From: Aradus depressus
Taxonomy: Eukaryota; Arthropoda; Insecta; Hemiptera; Aradidae
DNA length: 64,000 nucleotides
Assembly (NCBI GenBank): GCA_963662175.1
Contig: OY759223.1
Coordinates: 4,559,549-4,623,548, forward strand
Reading direction: 5' to 3'
Positions 43,183-54,100 of the stretch are shown piece by piece. Both the position numbers and the translations under genes were made by a program. A model generated the notes under the pieces. It saw only the letters and a program-made list of their open reading frames with translations. It did not search any database and was not told the origin of the DNA. Position 1 is the first letter of the stretch. Each line of letters opens with the position of its first letter.

Positions 43183-43420
43183 TGACTCATGCCCGGGCTT
43201 TGACAAAAAGGTCACCTACTACCAGAGCGCTCTTACGACTGGTGGGTCATTGAGCCTGACCCTACTATTTTTATGAGTCTACCCTAAATTTTTATTCAAC
43301 TAGGATAGAGGTATTTAACGAGTACCTGACAGGCTCCGGACAATCGTTTAACGTCCCATCCGAAGGACGGCGTGCACAAGTATATTTTACCTCCTAGCTA
43401 AAATAAACTAAGGGCCTCAG
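43183..43420 (-). repeat. SINE-1 copy, no head
   Basis: TGACTCATGCCCGGGCTTTG, CCAGAGCGCTCTTACGAC, TTTAACGAGTACCTGACAGG, CCATCCGAAGGACGGCGTGC, TAAACTAAGGGCCTCAG. Confidence 0.9.
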
Positions 43421-43599
43421 TATATATTATATTAGTTTCCTTTGGTATGACTTAAGTACATAGAAGGAAATTGATGGAGTGCAATCCATGTATTGCTGTC
43501 TGCAGTTGGAGTGACTTCAGAACGATTCAATTTAGTGAGGACACCAAGTATAGAAGAAGTTCTGTAATCTCCTGTAATTCCATGTTTTTTTTGGTTTTA

Positions 43600-43854
43600 T
43601 TTTTATGGCATGTCAACCATATTGGTCATGGGTATCTAGGCATACTATAACAGTAAAAGGGATTGCGAAGGGAGGAGCCAGGAACATATAGGCAAAGAGC
43701 TTCGGCCCTGGAGAAGCATGCGAGGCCTGATAAGGAGGATTGTAATGGGCACCGACCACATCCTCCAGGCCCGGGATTGTATCAGTCCAGAGAACCCGGT
43801 GGCGCCGCCCAGCCCGGCCATTAATTCCATGTTGAGTTGTGGTCCAGCCAATTG
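43600..43854. other. GC-rich unclassified insert beside a SINE-1 fragment
   Basis: Between about 43600 and 43854 the composition rises (GCGAAGGGAGGAGCCAGGAA; CGGTGGCGCCGCCCAGCCCG). Short minus-strand frames exist but look like by-products. No repeat partner occurs elsewhere in the window. It ends where a SINE-1 head (GAGCTCAAGATGGCGGGTTC) begins. Confidence 0.5.
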
Positions 43855-43990
43855 AGCTCAAGATGGCGGGTTCCAAACGCAGCCGAGGCCTTTTAGTTTC
43901 ATTTTTTTAATCTAGGAGGTAAAAATTACAAAAAAACTTGAGGACGCTGTCCTTCGGATGGGTCGTTAAGCGATTGTCCAAAGTCTGGGG
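43855..43990 (+). repeat. SINE-1 fragment
   Basis: GAGCTCAAGATGGCGGGTTC, GCCGAGGCCTTTTAG, GACGCTGTCCTTCGGATGGG, TCGTTAAGCGATTGTCC. Confidence 0.85.
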
Positions 43991-44469
43991 CGAAAAGTTA
44001 ATTGATTAATTCTTACATAAGTACCTAAAAGTTAATTGATTAGCTTTGAGGAAGTACCACTTTTTTAAAATGTTTAATTCTTTAAAAAAATAAATCTTTA
44101 CTATTACAATAAATAGTATAAAAAAAAAGAATTTAAAAAAAAAATGAACAATTACATAGATAAATGGAGAGATAAGTAAGGTTTTGTGCTCGGTGTTTAC
44201 CTCAGACATAGAACCTAACATTGAAGGTCAGGATTATAGTTATACGCAGGCTAGATTATCTATGATCCTAATAGGCTTTCATATCCTTATTTATTTATAC
44301 TTTGCAGTATGCCCATAACTTAGTTCCGTGAAGGTTTTGCAGCTTGGCAACTTAGATGATACGGCTCTCGGCACGGTGGCATTCGGGAGTGGGGGTTCAC
44401 TCAAATGGGCTTTTTTACCCCCTCCATTTGTAATATTTACTTTTTTTTTTTTTTTGGTTAAAAAACTAA

Positions 44470-44615
44470 AAAAGTCATCGGTGAATCACAAACACACATA
44501 CTGATTTTTTTTTTTTCATATTTGGAATCTAGATTTCCACGGAAAATGTAAAATTCCGTTGAAAAGCCGGCATCGAATTGTTGACAGATTACATAACTTC
44601 CCCTATACTGCGAAT
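44470..44615 (-). repeat. CTTCCCC-family fragment with both ends fused
   Basis: It begins with right-end sequence (AAGTCATCGGTGAATCAC), skips the modules and ends with CGGCATCGAATTG, GATTACATAACTTCCCCTAT and ACTGCGAATAGCTGG, an internal-deletion derivative. Confidence 0.72.
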
Positions 44616-44974
44616 AGCTGGAAAAGGAAAAAATAAACACAGTACTAAAATTATTTTTTCAATAAACGATATTCCATATTTATTTTTCAATAAATGTAAC
44701 AAAGAATATTAAATTAAAAAGCCGATACCGGGAGGAATGATTAGTTGAGACACACTTTCTCTTATTATAATAATGATTATTATATGTATCACTCGTTATT
44801 ACACCTTCATTATTTTTTTCTTTTACAGAAATACTGAAGTTGCATCCTGGAACCTACTGATATCTTCCAGATGGACAGAGAGGTGGAGGTGGAAGATGCA
44901 CCAGGAGAATTATTGTTATTAAAATTTTTTCTTTCCTATCGTTTTATTTATATTTATTCAATTTTTTTTTTTTT

Positions 44975-45385
44975 TCACAGGTTGTCAAAATGTAGTTTGA
45001 CTTGTCACAGATTTTTATTAGAAGTAGCTAGCCGGCTTTCGAGGTTTCCCCATCAGGCAGTCTGATAAAAATTTTTTCAATGAAAGCTAAATAATTTTAT
45101 AATAAAAATAAATAAATAAAACAATCTTAAAACTTTAACAATTTAAAATATCATGGATGGGGTCAGACGAGTTATTCCTGTCCACCATCTGAGTCACAAT
45201 TGGGAGAACGGAGTAGGTGAGACTGGACAAACTGGATAGGGGATGGATTTAGCTTTCATTCAAAAATGTGTTAAACATTTTTTATCAGACTGCCTGATGA
45301 TGAGGGAAACCTTGAAAGCCGGCTAGCTACTTCTAATAAAAATCTGTGAGAAGTCATACTGTATTTTATTTGACAACCTGTGAAA
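44975..45385. mobile_element. Foldback element with two inverted hammerhead-like motifs
   Basis: The left arm starts TTCACAGGTTGTCAAAATGT and includes AGTAGCTAGCCGGCTTTCGA. The right arm ends GCCGGCTAGCTACTTCT... TTTGACAACCTGTGAA. A ~170-bp loop separates them. The right-arm motif (45294-45322) is CTGATGA, T, GAGG/GAAA/CCTT, GAAAGCCGG; the left-arm copy has lost a few core bases. The same arm and loop start are repeated at 58203-58448. The short plus-strand open frame 44871-45065 partly overlaps the left arm. Confidence 0.85.
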
Positions 45386-45389
45386 TAAT

Positions 45390-46310
45390 CACTTCTCACT
45401 ACATCAGCCATCTTCATATCACTTTTTTTTGTTTAATTATAATAATTATGGTTATTATTATTTTAGTTTATATTTATTTATTATTACTTCTTGTATATTA
45501 TTATCTATTTTAAATTATTTATACACATTAACATATACTCTTTTTTTACTCTTCTCTCATAAAATTTGTCATATATCTTAATTTCATATTGTATTACATT
45601 TATAAATATTTTTTGTTTAAATTAAAACTTTTATTTTCTGTTTTTTTTTATTATGTTATTATTATTTGATATCTGTTCATGGCTAATTATAATAATTATT
45701 GTTACTCTTCCACATAGATAATGTAAATATATCTGTATGCATTTATCTTTTTCGTTTGCAAATTTATTTAAATATATATAACAAATAAACTGTAAATTAT
45801 ATTGAAAAGTACAACAAACCTTTATGAAATATAATAAATAACCTAAGTCATCCGAAATTAACTATGCCGAAGTATCGGGTAAAAGACTGCCTCAAAATTA
45901 TTGAACATTTCAAATTATTTCTAGAATCTTCTAAAGTGAAGTGTAGGAGTTATTAAAAAATAGTTATTAATGTCACAGACTTTCTCTGTTAGCAACGTTA
46001 CCTCGGTGTGGAGAGGAGGGGGGATTGGCGAACTCATTGACTAGGTGACTGTGTAGCGACACTGTCACGGTGGTGAGTGGCTACCATTGGACTGGTATAC
46101 GTCCTGGCTAGTACCTTTGTGACTCATTCAAGGTAATAAAGTAGTAAATACTACTAGTCAGGAAATATTGTTAGAACTAATGCTAAAAGTAGCAATATGG
46201 AGAGTGAGAGGTCTAGAGCTGCGTGTTGATAAGGAAGCAGACACTAGACGACTTTAACTGGTCAATTACATGGCTAAGGCTGGGAACCAGGAGGATAAAT
46301 GGGAGTAATA
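45390..46310. other. Stretch before the minisatellite, unassigned
   Basis: AT-rich to about 45960, then GC-richer (GTTAGCAACGTTACCTCGGT; GTGTAGCGACACTGTCACGG). It may belong to the element that hosts the minisatellite. No protein family was recognised. Confidence 0.4.
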
Positions 46311-46315
46311 CGTCC

Positions 46316-47150
46316 GGCCTAGCTTCTGCACAATGGTCGGACGGCCTGAATCTGTACAGTGGTCGGCCGGCCTAGCTTCTGCACAGTTGTCGGCTGGCCT
46401 AGCTTCTATACAGTGGTCGGCCGGTCTAGCATCTGTACAGTGGTCGGTCGGCCTAGCTTCTATACAGTTGTCGACTGGCCTAGCTTCTATACAGTTGTCG
46501 ACTGGCCTAGCATCTGTACAGTTGTCGGCTGGCCTAGCTTCTGTACAATGGACGGCCAGCCCAGCATCTATACAGTGGTCGGCCGGCCCAGCATCTATAC
46601 AGTGGTCAGCCGGCCTAGCTTCTGTACAATGGACTGCCGGCCCAGCATCTATACAGTGGTCGGTCGGCCTAGCTTCTATACAGTTGTCGACCGGCCTAGC
46701 TTCTGCACAATTGACAGATGGCCTAGCTTCTATACAGTGGTCGGCCGGCCTAGCATGTATACAGTTGTCGACTAGCTTCTGCACAGTGGTCGGCCGCCCT
46801 AGCATCTGTACAGTTGTCGACCGGCCTAGCATATGTACAGTTGTCGACCGACCTAGCTTCTGCACAATTGACAGATGGCCTAGCTTCTATACAGTGGTCG
46901 GCCGGCCTAGCTTCTGTACAGCCGGCCTAGCATGTATACAGTTGTCGACTAGATTCTGCACAGTGGTCGGCCGCCCTAGCATCTGTACAGTTGTCGACCG
47001 GCCTAGCATATGTACAGTTGTCGACCCGCCTAGCTTCTGTACGGCCGGCCTAGCACATGTACTGTTGTCGACCGGCCTAGCATATGTACTGTTGTCGACC
47101 GGCCTAGTATCTGCACATTGGTCGGCCGGCCTAGCATATGTACAGTTGAC
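46316..47150. repeat. 27-bp GC-rich minisatellite, about 30 units
   Basis: The unit is approximately GGCCGGCCTAGCTTCTATAC + AGTGGTC, with varied spellings (TATACAG/TGTACAG, GTTGTCGAC/GTGGTCGG). Because 27 is a multiple of three it is open on both strands: plus 46333-47199 reads GLASIQWSA-type repeats and minus 46266-46865 reads ARPADHCIE-type repeats. There is no start context, no intron and no known family; a real gene is unlikely. Confidence 0.95.
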
Positions 47151-47199
47151 AGAAGGCTTAACTTCCGGCAATATTTTCATCAAGCTACAGATACTTTAA

Positions 47200-47809
47200 T
47201 AGAATTTCAACTTCTGAGTCTATTTGTGACTTAATAAATAATCCACACTATATTGAGTACTCTTTATTCACTATTTCCCAATTGGACACCCATCCAGTCG
47301 AAAAGAAAACTTGTAGAAAACCTATTGCGATGAGGCAACACCCAACTGTTCGAGCAACACCCAATTCACAACCAAATATGTACCAGAAAAGTGGATCAAA
47401 TATCTACTGTGAATCACTGTGTACATCTTAATCAGTAAAAGCACAACTATACATTGACATAAACAAAAGTTGACTGTCTATTATAGAGAGAGAATTTTTA
47501 CAGCCTAGAAGATTCTATGAATATTATTGGTCAGAATTTAACTAAACTGGAACCGTCTAGATATGATAACTTGATCGAAAACAACCTCTTAGATAAATAA
47601 ATATATATAAAATACCTAACAGAAAAACATCAAGAAAATTACTTTTTACACAAAACAGGCTCCAGTTCATTACTTGGATGAATGTCGTAAGATTTCAATC
47701 AAAACTCAATAAAATCCTTTATGAAAGGAACAATGGTATGTTCGATTATCAAACGTACAAAATAGATACTTGTCCGGGGCCATTTTAGAACAACAATGAC
47801 TATAATAAA

Positions 47810-47812
<3 letters not shown>
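47200..47812. other. Unassigned stretch
   Basis: 47250-47340 loosely resembles 41860-41970. Otherwise AT-rich, no frame of interest. Confidence 0.4.

Positions 47813-47813
<1 letters not shown>

Positions 47814-47868
<55 letters not shown>
47814..47868. repeat. (TA)n tract at the Helitron 5' side
   Basis: Pure TA repeat up to the TC of the Helitron. A second TA tract (48393-48444) follows the 3' end, so the Helitron sits inside a TA microsatellite. Confidence 0.95.
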
Positions 47869-47870
<2 letters not shown>

Positions 47871-48390
47871 TATATATAAAGCTGAAAATGTCTGTGCGTT
47901 GTACCGCTATAACTCACGAACGGCTTCATGCATTTGATTAATTTTTTTTTTAATTTGTTCGTCATCGTCTGTGGAAGGTTATAGGCGTATTAGTACCTCA
48001 ATATCTGGTCCATCCCAGCATCCACCCACGCAATCTTTGTAACTCAAAAACCACTGCAATGATTAATGAGGAATCTTTTTGAATAGATAAGTTTTATCTA
48101 CCGGAAGGTTAAGGTCTATTTTTTAATCAACCCCTGGTCCATCCCAGCATCCACTCACGCAATCTTTGTAACTCGAAAACCATTGCAACGATTAATGAGA
48201 AATCTTTTTGAATAAATTAGTTTTAGCTCCAAAGCTAGCGTTACTACAGTTGAAGGACTATAAGCCTTATTCCGTATGAATAATTGAAAATTATAACATC
48301 ATGAATGTACTGTCGAGGAACTGAATAGCCTTATAGGAGATATTGGGAGAAAAGTCAAAGTTCCCCGGGCAACGCCGGGTATTACTGCTA

Positions 48391-48391
<1 letters not shown>
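47868..48391 (+). mobile_element. Non-autonomous Helitron, plus strand
   Basis: It starts TC-ATATATATAAAGCTGAAA, then ATGTCTGTGCGTTGTACCGC. It ends with the stem-loop CCCGG-GCAACG-CCGGG, TATTACTG and CTAG followed by T. It is about 524 bp and noncoding. It has two copies of the internal module containing CCATCCCAGCATCCAC, against three in the copy at 23496-24148. The insertion site is between A and T of a TA repeat. Confidence 0.92.
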
Positions 48392-48444
<53 letters not shown>

Positions 48445-48446
<2 letters not shown>

Positions 48447-48895
48447 GGACCGCTATGTAGTACCTTTGTGATAAAGTAAACTATAAATTTATATAAACAA
48501 TATTCTGTAATAAATGATCCTAAATTTTTTTTTTTTTTTTATTGTATGATAAGACTTTTGTAAACATAATTTTTTGTACATAGCGGTATAAATAAAGATA
48601 ATAAAATAAAAAAACTTACACTTCTTGAGCAAGATTCTATGTACTCGTTGCAAGAGCTTCTTACCTAAAAGAAATTAACAATGATTATAATATAAGTATC
48701 TATTATTATTTTGTGTAATAATTCTCAAATCATAAACTTTTTGAATAATGATATAAATATTAAACAAAAATAAAAATATATAAAACAGGATAGATAATGA
48801 AATATTCTTCAGTTTGTGAAAACACAATGAAAAATCATAAATAATGCATAAGATTTTAAATACTTAAAAGAGAAAGAATTTTTTTATTATTTTTT
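48445..48895. other. AT-rich stretch, nothing recognised
   Basis: Poly-T and poly-A runs; no frame. Confidence 0.45.
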
Positions 48896-48900
48896 TTTTG

Positions 48901-49063
48901 TCATGCCCAGCCTTCAACAACGAGGTCATATTGCCTACTAATAGAGCACTCTGGTGGCCTAACCTGGTTTAATTAGGCTAGGGATCTTTAACGAGTATCT
49001 GGATCCGAGCCGCCATTTAACAATATCTTCTCCGAAGGACGGCATGGCGTGGAGCAAGTTGGG
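48901..49063 (-). repeat. SINE-1 fragment, diverged
   Basis: CATGCCCAGCCTTCAACAAC, GAGGTCATATTGCCTACTA, GAGCACTCTGGTGG and ATCTTTAACGAGTATCTGGA, with CTCCGAAGGACGGCATG. Confidence 0.8.
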
Positions 49064-49409
49064 CCAGAGTTTAAATATAATTCCGATAACATAATGAAGT
49101 ATTTTAATCGTTTGAAAATCCGAGATCAAGTTTTCAAAGGTAATTCACCTTTCAAGGACCCTTGAATACGTCTTAATTATTTTCGCGATGATTGTCTTTG
49201 TGTGTTTGTATTTGAACCTTGAAATTTAAAATGGATGTCACATGTGCTAACTTAAATCTGATTAAATTTTGACTGAAATCGAACGAAAATTAAGACCACT
49301 CAACTTCGACAAGTACATTTAAGCAAGATACCACTTATACATATGATCTAATCAAAAATCACTAATAATAAAAGTTGAAAGGCACTTTTTTTATGAAATA
49401 CTTTTTTTC

Positions 49410-49700
49410 GAAGGTTCCTCAGTTTGCAAGTTACCCGAAGTTTGCAAGTTACCCGAAGTTTGCAAGTTACATGCCGAAACACATTTTTTTAGACGTTTGC
49501 TTAATTTACTCGTAAACGGTTAGCCTTGACGAAAATTGTCCCTCATTAAATTTTCAACTAAAGATTTGCGATCGGACCAATACGAACAAAGATATAGCTC
49601 CCAAACAATGTACAATACATTTTTACAAGAAATATTTCTAAGTAATATTTAAATTGTAACGAATTTTAAAATATATTTGTATTATCGTATTCGTATTTTA
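49410..49700 (+). repeat. Short direct repeats and dispersed repeat copy 2
   Basis: GTTTGCAAGTTACCCGAA occurs about three times at 49423-49470. From 49480 (TTTTTAGACGTTTGCTTAAT, TACGAACAAAGATATAGCTC, TTTAAATTGTAACG) it matches 32745-32975. Confidence 0.65.
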
Positions 49701-49704
49701 TTTA

Positions 49705-50830
49705 TATTTTATTATTGAAGAGGATAACAAATAAAATATATATAGTATGGCCACTTTCATAAGCCAACCAGGTAAGCACAGATCACTCTCTCCCTCAGCC
49801 TCATCTCAAAATTTTTAGAAAAAGTAGAGGAACAAATCTAAAAAATGCAGCGAAATTTTGGCATATGTGCGGTCAAGGAACTTTTTTTCTGAAACAAATA
49901 GGATAAAATGTCATTTGACCTTAATTGTAGATCATGGCGGCTAGTTTTTGGCAAATATGAAAGTGTAAGAATTAATTTGTGTACAATTTGCTATAAGGCG
50001 TGAGTTATTGGTATTTTATACTTTTCTAAATCCAGAAAGAGATTAATACTAGGAAAACTACTTTTAAAAAAAATTGATTTATTATTTTGTATTTAAATGA
50101 CTTAATTTGTAAAAAAAAAAGGCAATATAAATTAATTGTAGACGACAAAATTTCATTTGTCTATGTTCAGTTTTTTGTGGCTGTCCAGTTGCCCTGAAGA
50201 AGACAAAATAACCAACCATTCGGAAGAGCTCTTTCGAGTTTCTGAGACAAGCCTGTTGCGAGATATGGACGAAGCTTCACCTGTGGTAGGGCTCGCAGCT
50301 GTTTTTGAGTGCCTACGCCGCTTGCGAGTCGTAAACAATCGAAAATAAGCTCAGCCAATAGGAAATTTTATTATTTACAATTAAGGTCATGAGATATTTT
50401 ATTGTATTTGTAGTCGTTTCAGAGTAAATATGAAAAAATGACAAAAATCCTGATGAGGCAAGCTCGGAGTATTATTTACATTTCACATTTTCTCTGAAAC
50501 AGTTGCTTTCGCCAAAAAAAAGAATGGAATAATTTAGGTAGGAAATTAAAAGTGTAACTTTTTTTTTTTTTTTGCAACTAAACGTTTTTTGCTACTATTT
50601 ACAAGACATCAGCAAAAAAGCTATTTCTAAGGACTTTTCAAGGACTCGGTGGCGGAAGTGGACAAGGTACCGATGAGTACTTCTAGTATGTTAAAATAAC
50701 TGCCTTACTCTCTCATGTAAAACATGTCTTGGTTCTCTTGCCAAAAAAATGTCTAAAATATCTAGCCTAAAAAAAATAGATAATTCAAAAATAATCGATG
50801 GACTGCAGAAATAATCGATTGTCTGTAATC
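49705..50830. other. Stretch with no confident feature
   Basis: AGATCACTCTCTCCCTCAGC near 49780 matches an arm at 33315. The open frames near 50153-50358 on both strands overlap CCTGAAGAAGAC (50194) and look like shadows of a repeat. CTGAAGAAG resembles the start of the hammerhead-like motif, but no GAAA partner follows at the right spacing. Confidence 0.4.
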
Positions 50831-50837
50831 TTTCCTT

Positions 50838-51190
50838 TCTCAGCTTTACGAAGTATAGAGGAAGTTATGTAATCTGTCAGAAATTCATTGACTTTTCATC
50901 GAAACTTCCATGTTTTCAACCCAATAACTCCAATAACTGCCGAAGTAATGAATGTATCGACATGAAATTTTATGTGCAAATCCAAATCCCCTTAAGGACG
51001 ACACGAATCAATATAAATTTTCCCCATAATGGAAGGGGGGATTAGGGAGAGTGGGAGGAGGGGAATACAGGACATATTAAGGACGACAACTGTCGATTTT
51101 CAACGAATTTGGCCGAATGGAAGAGGGGGGAAAGATAGCCCAACTCAAAAGTCCGCATCGAATGCTTGACCGATTACATAACATCCCCCA
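50838..51190 (+). repeat. CTTCCCC-family copy, rearranged
   Basis: TTTACGAAGTATAGAGGAAG, AATAACTGCCGAAGTAATGA, ATGTATCGACATGAAATTTT, then an inverted piece GATTACATAACATCCCC near 51173-51189. Confidence 0.78.
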
Positions 51191-51216
51191 CAGTAAAAAC
51201 CATAATAGTGAGTTAT

Positions 51217-51372
51217 TGTGACTCATGCCCGGGCTTTTAACATCGAGGTCATATCGCCTACTACCAGATCGCTCTTTTGTCGCTCTGGTGGACATGAGGT
51301 GACTCTACTATGGGAGCCCTACATTTTTTTTCACCTAGGTTAGGGGTCTTTAACGAGTTCCTGACATCGTAT
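51217..51372 (-). repeat. SINE-1 fragment, 3' half
   Basis: GTGACTCATGCCCGGGCTTT, GAGGTCATATCGCCTACTAC and GGGTCTTTAACGAGTTCCTG. It lies 60 bp before a full copy in opposite orientation. Confidence 0.9.
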
Positions 51373-51431
51373 TGTGAATGTGTCAACAAGAAATTTAGTA
51401 AAAGGATTCAGAAATCTATTGATTTTAAAGA

Positions 51432-51762
51432 GGGCGCCGGTAGCTCAGTGGTATGCGTGCTTGCCTTCTGAGCTCAACATCGTCGTGGGTTCGAAACCTG
51501 GCCGAGGCCCTTAGTTTATTTTATCTGGGAGGTAAAATAAACTTAAGCACGCCGTCCTTCGAATGGGACGTTAAACGATGGTCCCGAGCATGTCAGGTAC
51601 TCGTTAAAGACATCTATCCTAGGTGAATAAAAATTTAGGGTAGGCAAAATTTAGGACTCCCAAAGTAGAGTCGGGCTCATGTCAGAATGACGAAAGAGCG
51701 CTCTGGTAGTAGGCGATATGCCTCGTAGTTAAAGCCCGGGCATGAGTCATTATAACTAACTA
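51432..51762 (+). repeat. SINE-1, full-length copy
   Basis: The head GGGCGCCGGTAGCTCAGTGG has box A, and box B is GGTTCGAAACC at about 51489-51499. A tandem CGT duplication (CATCGTCGTGGG) precedes box B. The core, 3' block and tail TATAACTAACTAT are intact. It is very close to 36995-37305, suggesting recent activity. Confidence 0.95.
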
Positions 51763-51764
51763 TA

Positions 51765-52295
51765 AGAAAGTAATATTCGATTTTAAAGTTGTATTCTTTA
51801 TAATAGTCTTTTCGGCCCAAGTTGGGAGTACAGATCGTTTAACCAAAATATCAAACGGACTGAATAAAGATATATACCTATTATTACATAATGTACAGAC
51901 TGAATACATACAAAAAAGTAGATAAATATGACCGGAACTATTTGAATTATAAATTAATCAAAACAAAAAAACATCCGGTTTTATTTAAATTTTCTTCATG
52001 CCTTCACGCTCAATGAATCGAGCTCCATATTAACCTTGATTCGACATCGTGACTGCATAAGTAGTTGTTTTATTTACTTTCTGCTCAACTCTTCCATTGA
52101 GTTTCATATTGATCGACCTTCAAAAATCTCTTGTCAGTTCATTTCTTAGGAGAACTGTTTAAAGAACTTTTCTTAAAAAAAAAACATGAACTTTATGCCC
52201 GGTAATAATTAATTTTGAACGGTATGTTTTGCATATTATTCCATACAAATTATTATATTAGGTTCCATTTTGAGTCGATTGCGCACAAATCATTT
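51765..52295. other. Unassigned AT-rich stretch
   Basis: No repeat or frame recognised. Confidence 0.45.
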
Positions 52296-52299
52296 ATGG

Positions 52300-53019
52300 G
52301 AAAAGTCGGTCATGTACTTCCCCAGCACAAATTAAACAAATATGTTTTCGCTCTCCCTCCAAAGCCAATCGACCGTTTAGACTAAAACTCAAATTTTGAC
52401 TTATATAATGGCTTCTGAATCCTCATGCGAAATTTTGTATCGATACATTCATTACATCGGTAGTTTTGGATTTTTGAGTTGAGCCTTCTCTGACATCCTC
52501 CTGAAAATTATTAGATGTCGTCCTTCCCCTATCACCTTCCTTCTTTTTGGTCGATTTGACTGAAAATCAATAGGTGTCGACCTAAGAGGATTTAGGATAT
52601 ACATATACAATTTTGTGTCGATACATTCATTACAACGGTATTTATTTGAGTTTTTGTATCAAGCCTCTCCCCTAATCACCTCCTTCTCTTTGGCCGATTT
52701 GACTGAAAATCAATAGGTGTCGACCTAAGAGGATTCGGAATACACATATAAAATTTTATGTCGATACATTCATTACAACGGTAGTTATTAGAGTTTTTTT
52801 AGTCATAGTCTATATTTGGCCGATTGCCCCAGTAGCCAAAATAAAAAACCTTACTCACCCCACCCCTTTTTATCAGTCCCAAAAAAAATGTCCACAAGGG
52901 TAGGCGCTGTTAAACATTGGAATTAACGAGGTCAGAAAGCATGAAATTTCGTTGAAAAATCGGCATCGAATTTCTGACGGATTACATAACTACTCTTATA
53001 CTTCGTATAGGGGAAGTAA
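52300..53019 (-). mobile_element. CTTCCCC-family element, near full length
   Basis: The right end is GTCGGTCATG + TACTTCCCCAGC, then TATGTTTTCGCTCTCCCTCC and GGCTTCTGAATCCTCATGC. Three or so ~145-bp modules follow (TCGATACATTCATTACATCG, ACTGAAAATCAATAGGTGTC). The left end is GATTACATAAC, ACTTCGTATAGGGGAAGTAA. Terminal TACTTCCCC and GGGGAAGTA flank it. Confidence 0.87.
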
Positions 53020-53760
53020 ATTATGCCTTTCAGGTGTCTGTATAACCTTTATTGAATCATATGTTACAGAGAGCTGGTGGTTCGTGTCTTTAATTAGCCA
53101 CTTAAATTGCAGTTAGGGTCGCTGACACCACCCCTAACTTCTACTCGAGAGTTGCAGTGACCTTCCAAACAATATGTCACTTACTATTTTTGTAAATAAG
53201 CGGCTACACAAAAACGGCAGACAGGGACTGAGCCCGCGGAAGCTGATGAGTGGAGACTGATGAGAGTTGAGTCGAATCATCGCCTCCTGGCGGAAGGTAA
53301 AGAAGGCAGAATAACGTGGTTCCGGAGATGACCGCTGAGTGCTGTAACACGACCCACCTCGGCGCAACGCAGCCAATAACATAAGTGCCTGGTCCTGAGG
53401 ACCCAGCCGATCGCTCTGGCAAAATAAATTAAATCAAATCTAAAATGTGACCTAATTCCCCCCCACTCGGCGGACGGGAATATTTGAGCCCCCTTCAGGG
53501 GCCGATATACCCCGAAAAAAAGAAGAAAAAAAAGGCTACACATAAAAAAGTTATCAGCGTATCACCGGAAACGTACATCTCCAGCACGAACTATTTCTAC
53601 TTTTTCGCTGTCCCTCCAAATCCGTTTGGGTTACTAATCGATAGTTGTCTTATATAAGCGCTTCTGAATCCTCATACTAAATTTTGTGTCGATACATTCA
53701 TTACTTCGGCAGTTATTGGGTTTTATGAGTTAATCCTCTCTTCCCTTTGGTCAATTTGAC

Positions 53761-54047
53761 TGAAACTCAATAACTTCTAAGTTGAGGAACGCGGACAAAT
53801 TGTGGAATTTGTAATACATAAATAAAACAAACTTATTTTTTGAAATATTGTCTATTCCACTAAAGATATTTATAAAAATAAAACTACCTGTTTCGGCCTC
53901 ACACCATCGTCAGGTCTAGTTAATTCCTTAGTTGATAACTAGACCTGACGATGGTGTGAGGCCGAAACCGGTAGTTTTATAAATATTTTTAGTGGAATAG
54001 ACAATATTTAAAAAAATAAGTTTGTTTTATTTATTTGAAACTCAATA
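53761..54047. mobile_element. Foldback insertion with 12-bp target duplication
   Basis: TGAAACTCAATA at 53761-53772 and 54036-54047 flanks a 263-bp insert (53773-54035). The insert has a ~45-bp head (ACTTCTAAGTTGAGGAACGC), then a palindrome with arms starting ATAAATAAAACAAACTTATT. Each arm has the motif CTGACGATGG...GGCCGAAAC. The target duplication, head and palindrome repeat the design at 31443-31712. Confidence 0.9.
53941..53976 (+). ncRNA. Hammerhead-like motif in the right arm
   Basis: AGAC, CTGACGA, T, weak stem GG...CC around TGTGAGG, GAA, palindrome ACCGGT, A (a GUA triplet), then GTTT. AGAC and GTTT can pair with one G-U wobble as helix I. The inverted partner is at 53891-53913. The weak helix II suggests decay. 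Confidence 0.33.
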
Positions 54048-54100
54048 GGTGATGTCCTTGTGGGGATCTGAATACACATATACAATGTCATGTTGATTTA

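Larger units (their letters stand above)
53545..54100 (-). repeat. CTTCCCC-family copy split by a foldback insertion
   Basis: CAGCGTATCACCGG, TTTTTCGCTGTCCCTCC and GTCGATACATTCATTACTTC run up to 53772, then resume at 54036 with TGAAACTCAATAGGTGATGT. Removing the insert and one target copy restores the family reading. Confidence 0.85.

Noticed and set aside
46333..47199. 288-codon open frame on the plus strand and 199-codon frame on the minus strand
   Set aside because: Both arise from a 27-bp minisatellite whose period is a multiple of three; no domain, no start context, and both strands are open.
46000..47340. LTR retrotransposon around the minisatellite
   Set aside because: A loose similarity between 41860-41970 and 47250-47340 hints at shared element ends, but no paired LTRs, primer-binding site or gag/pol frames were found.
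50194..50240. Additional hammerhead-like motif (CTGAAGAAG)
   Set aside because: No pairing stem of the right size and no GAAA at the expected position.
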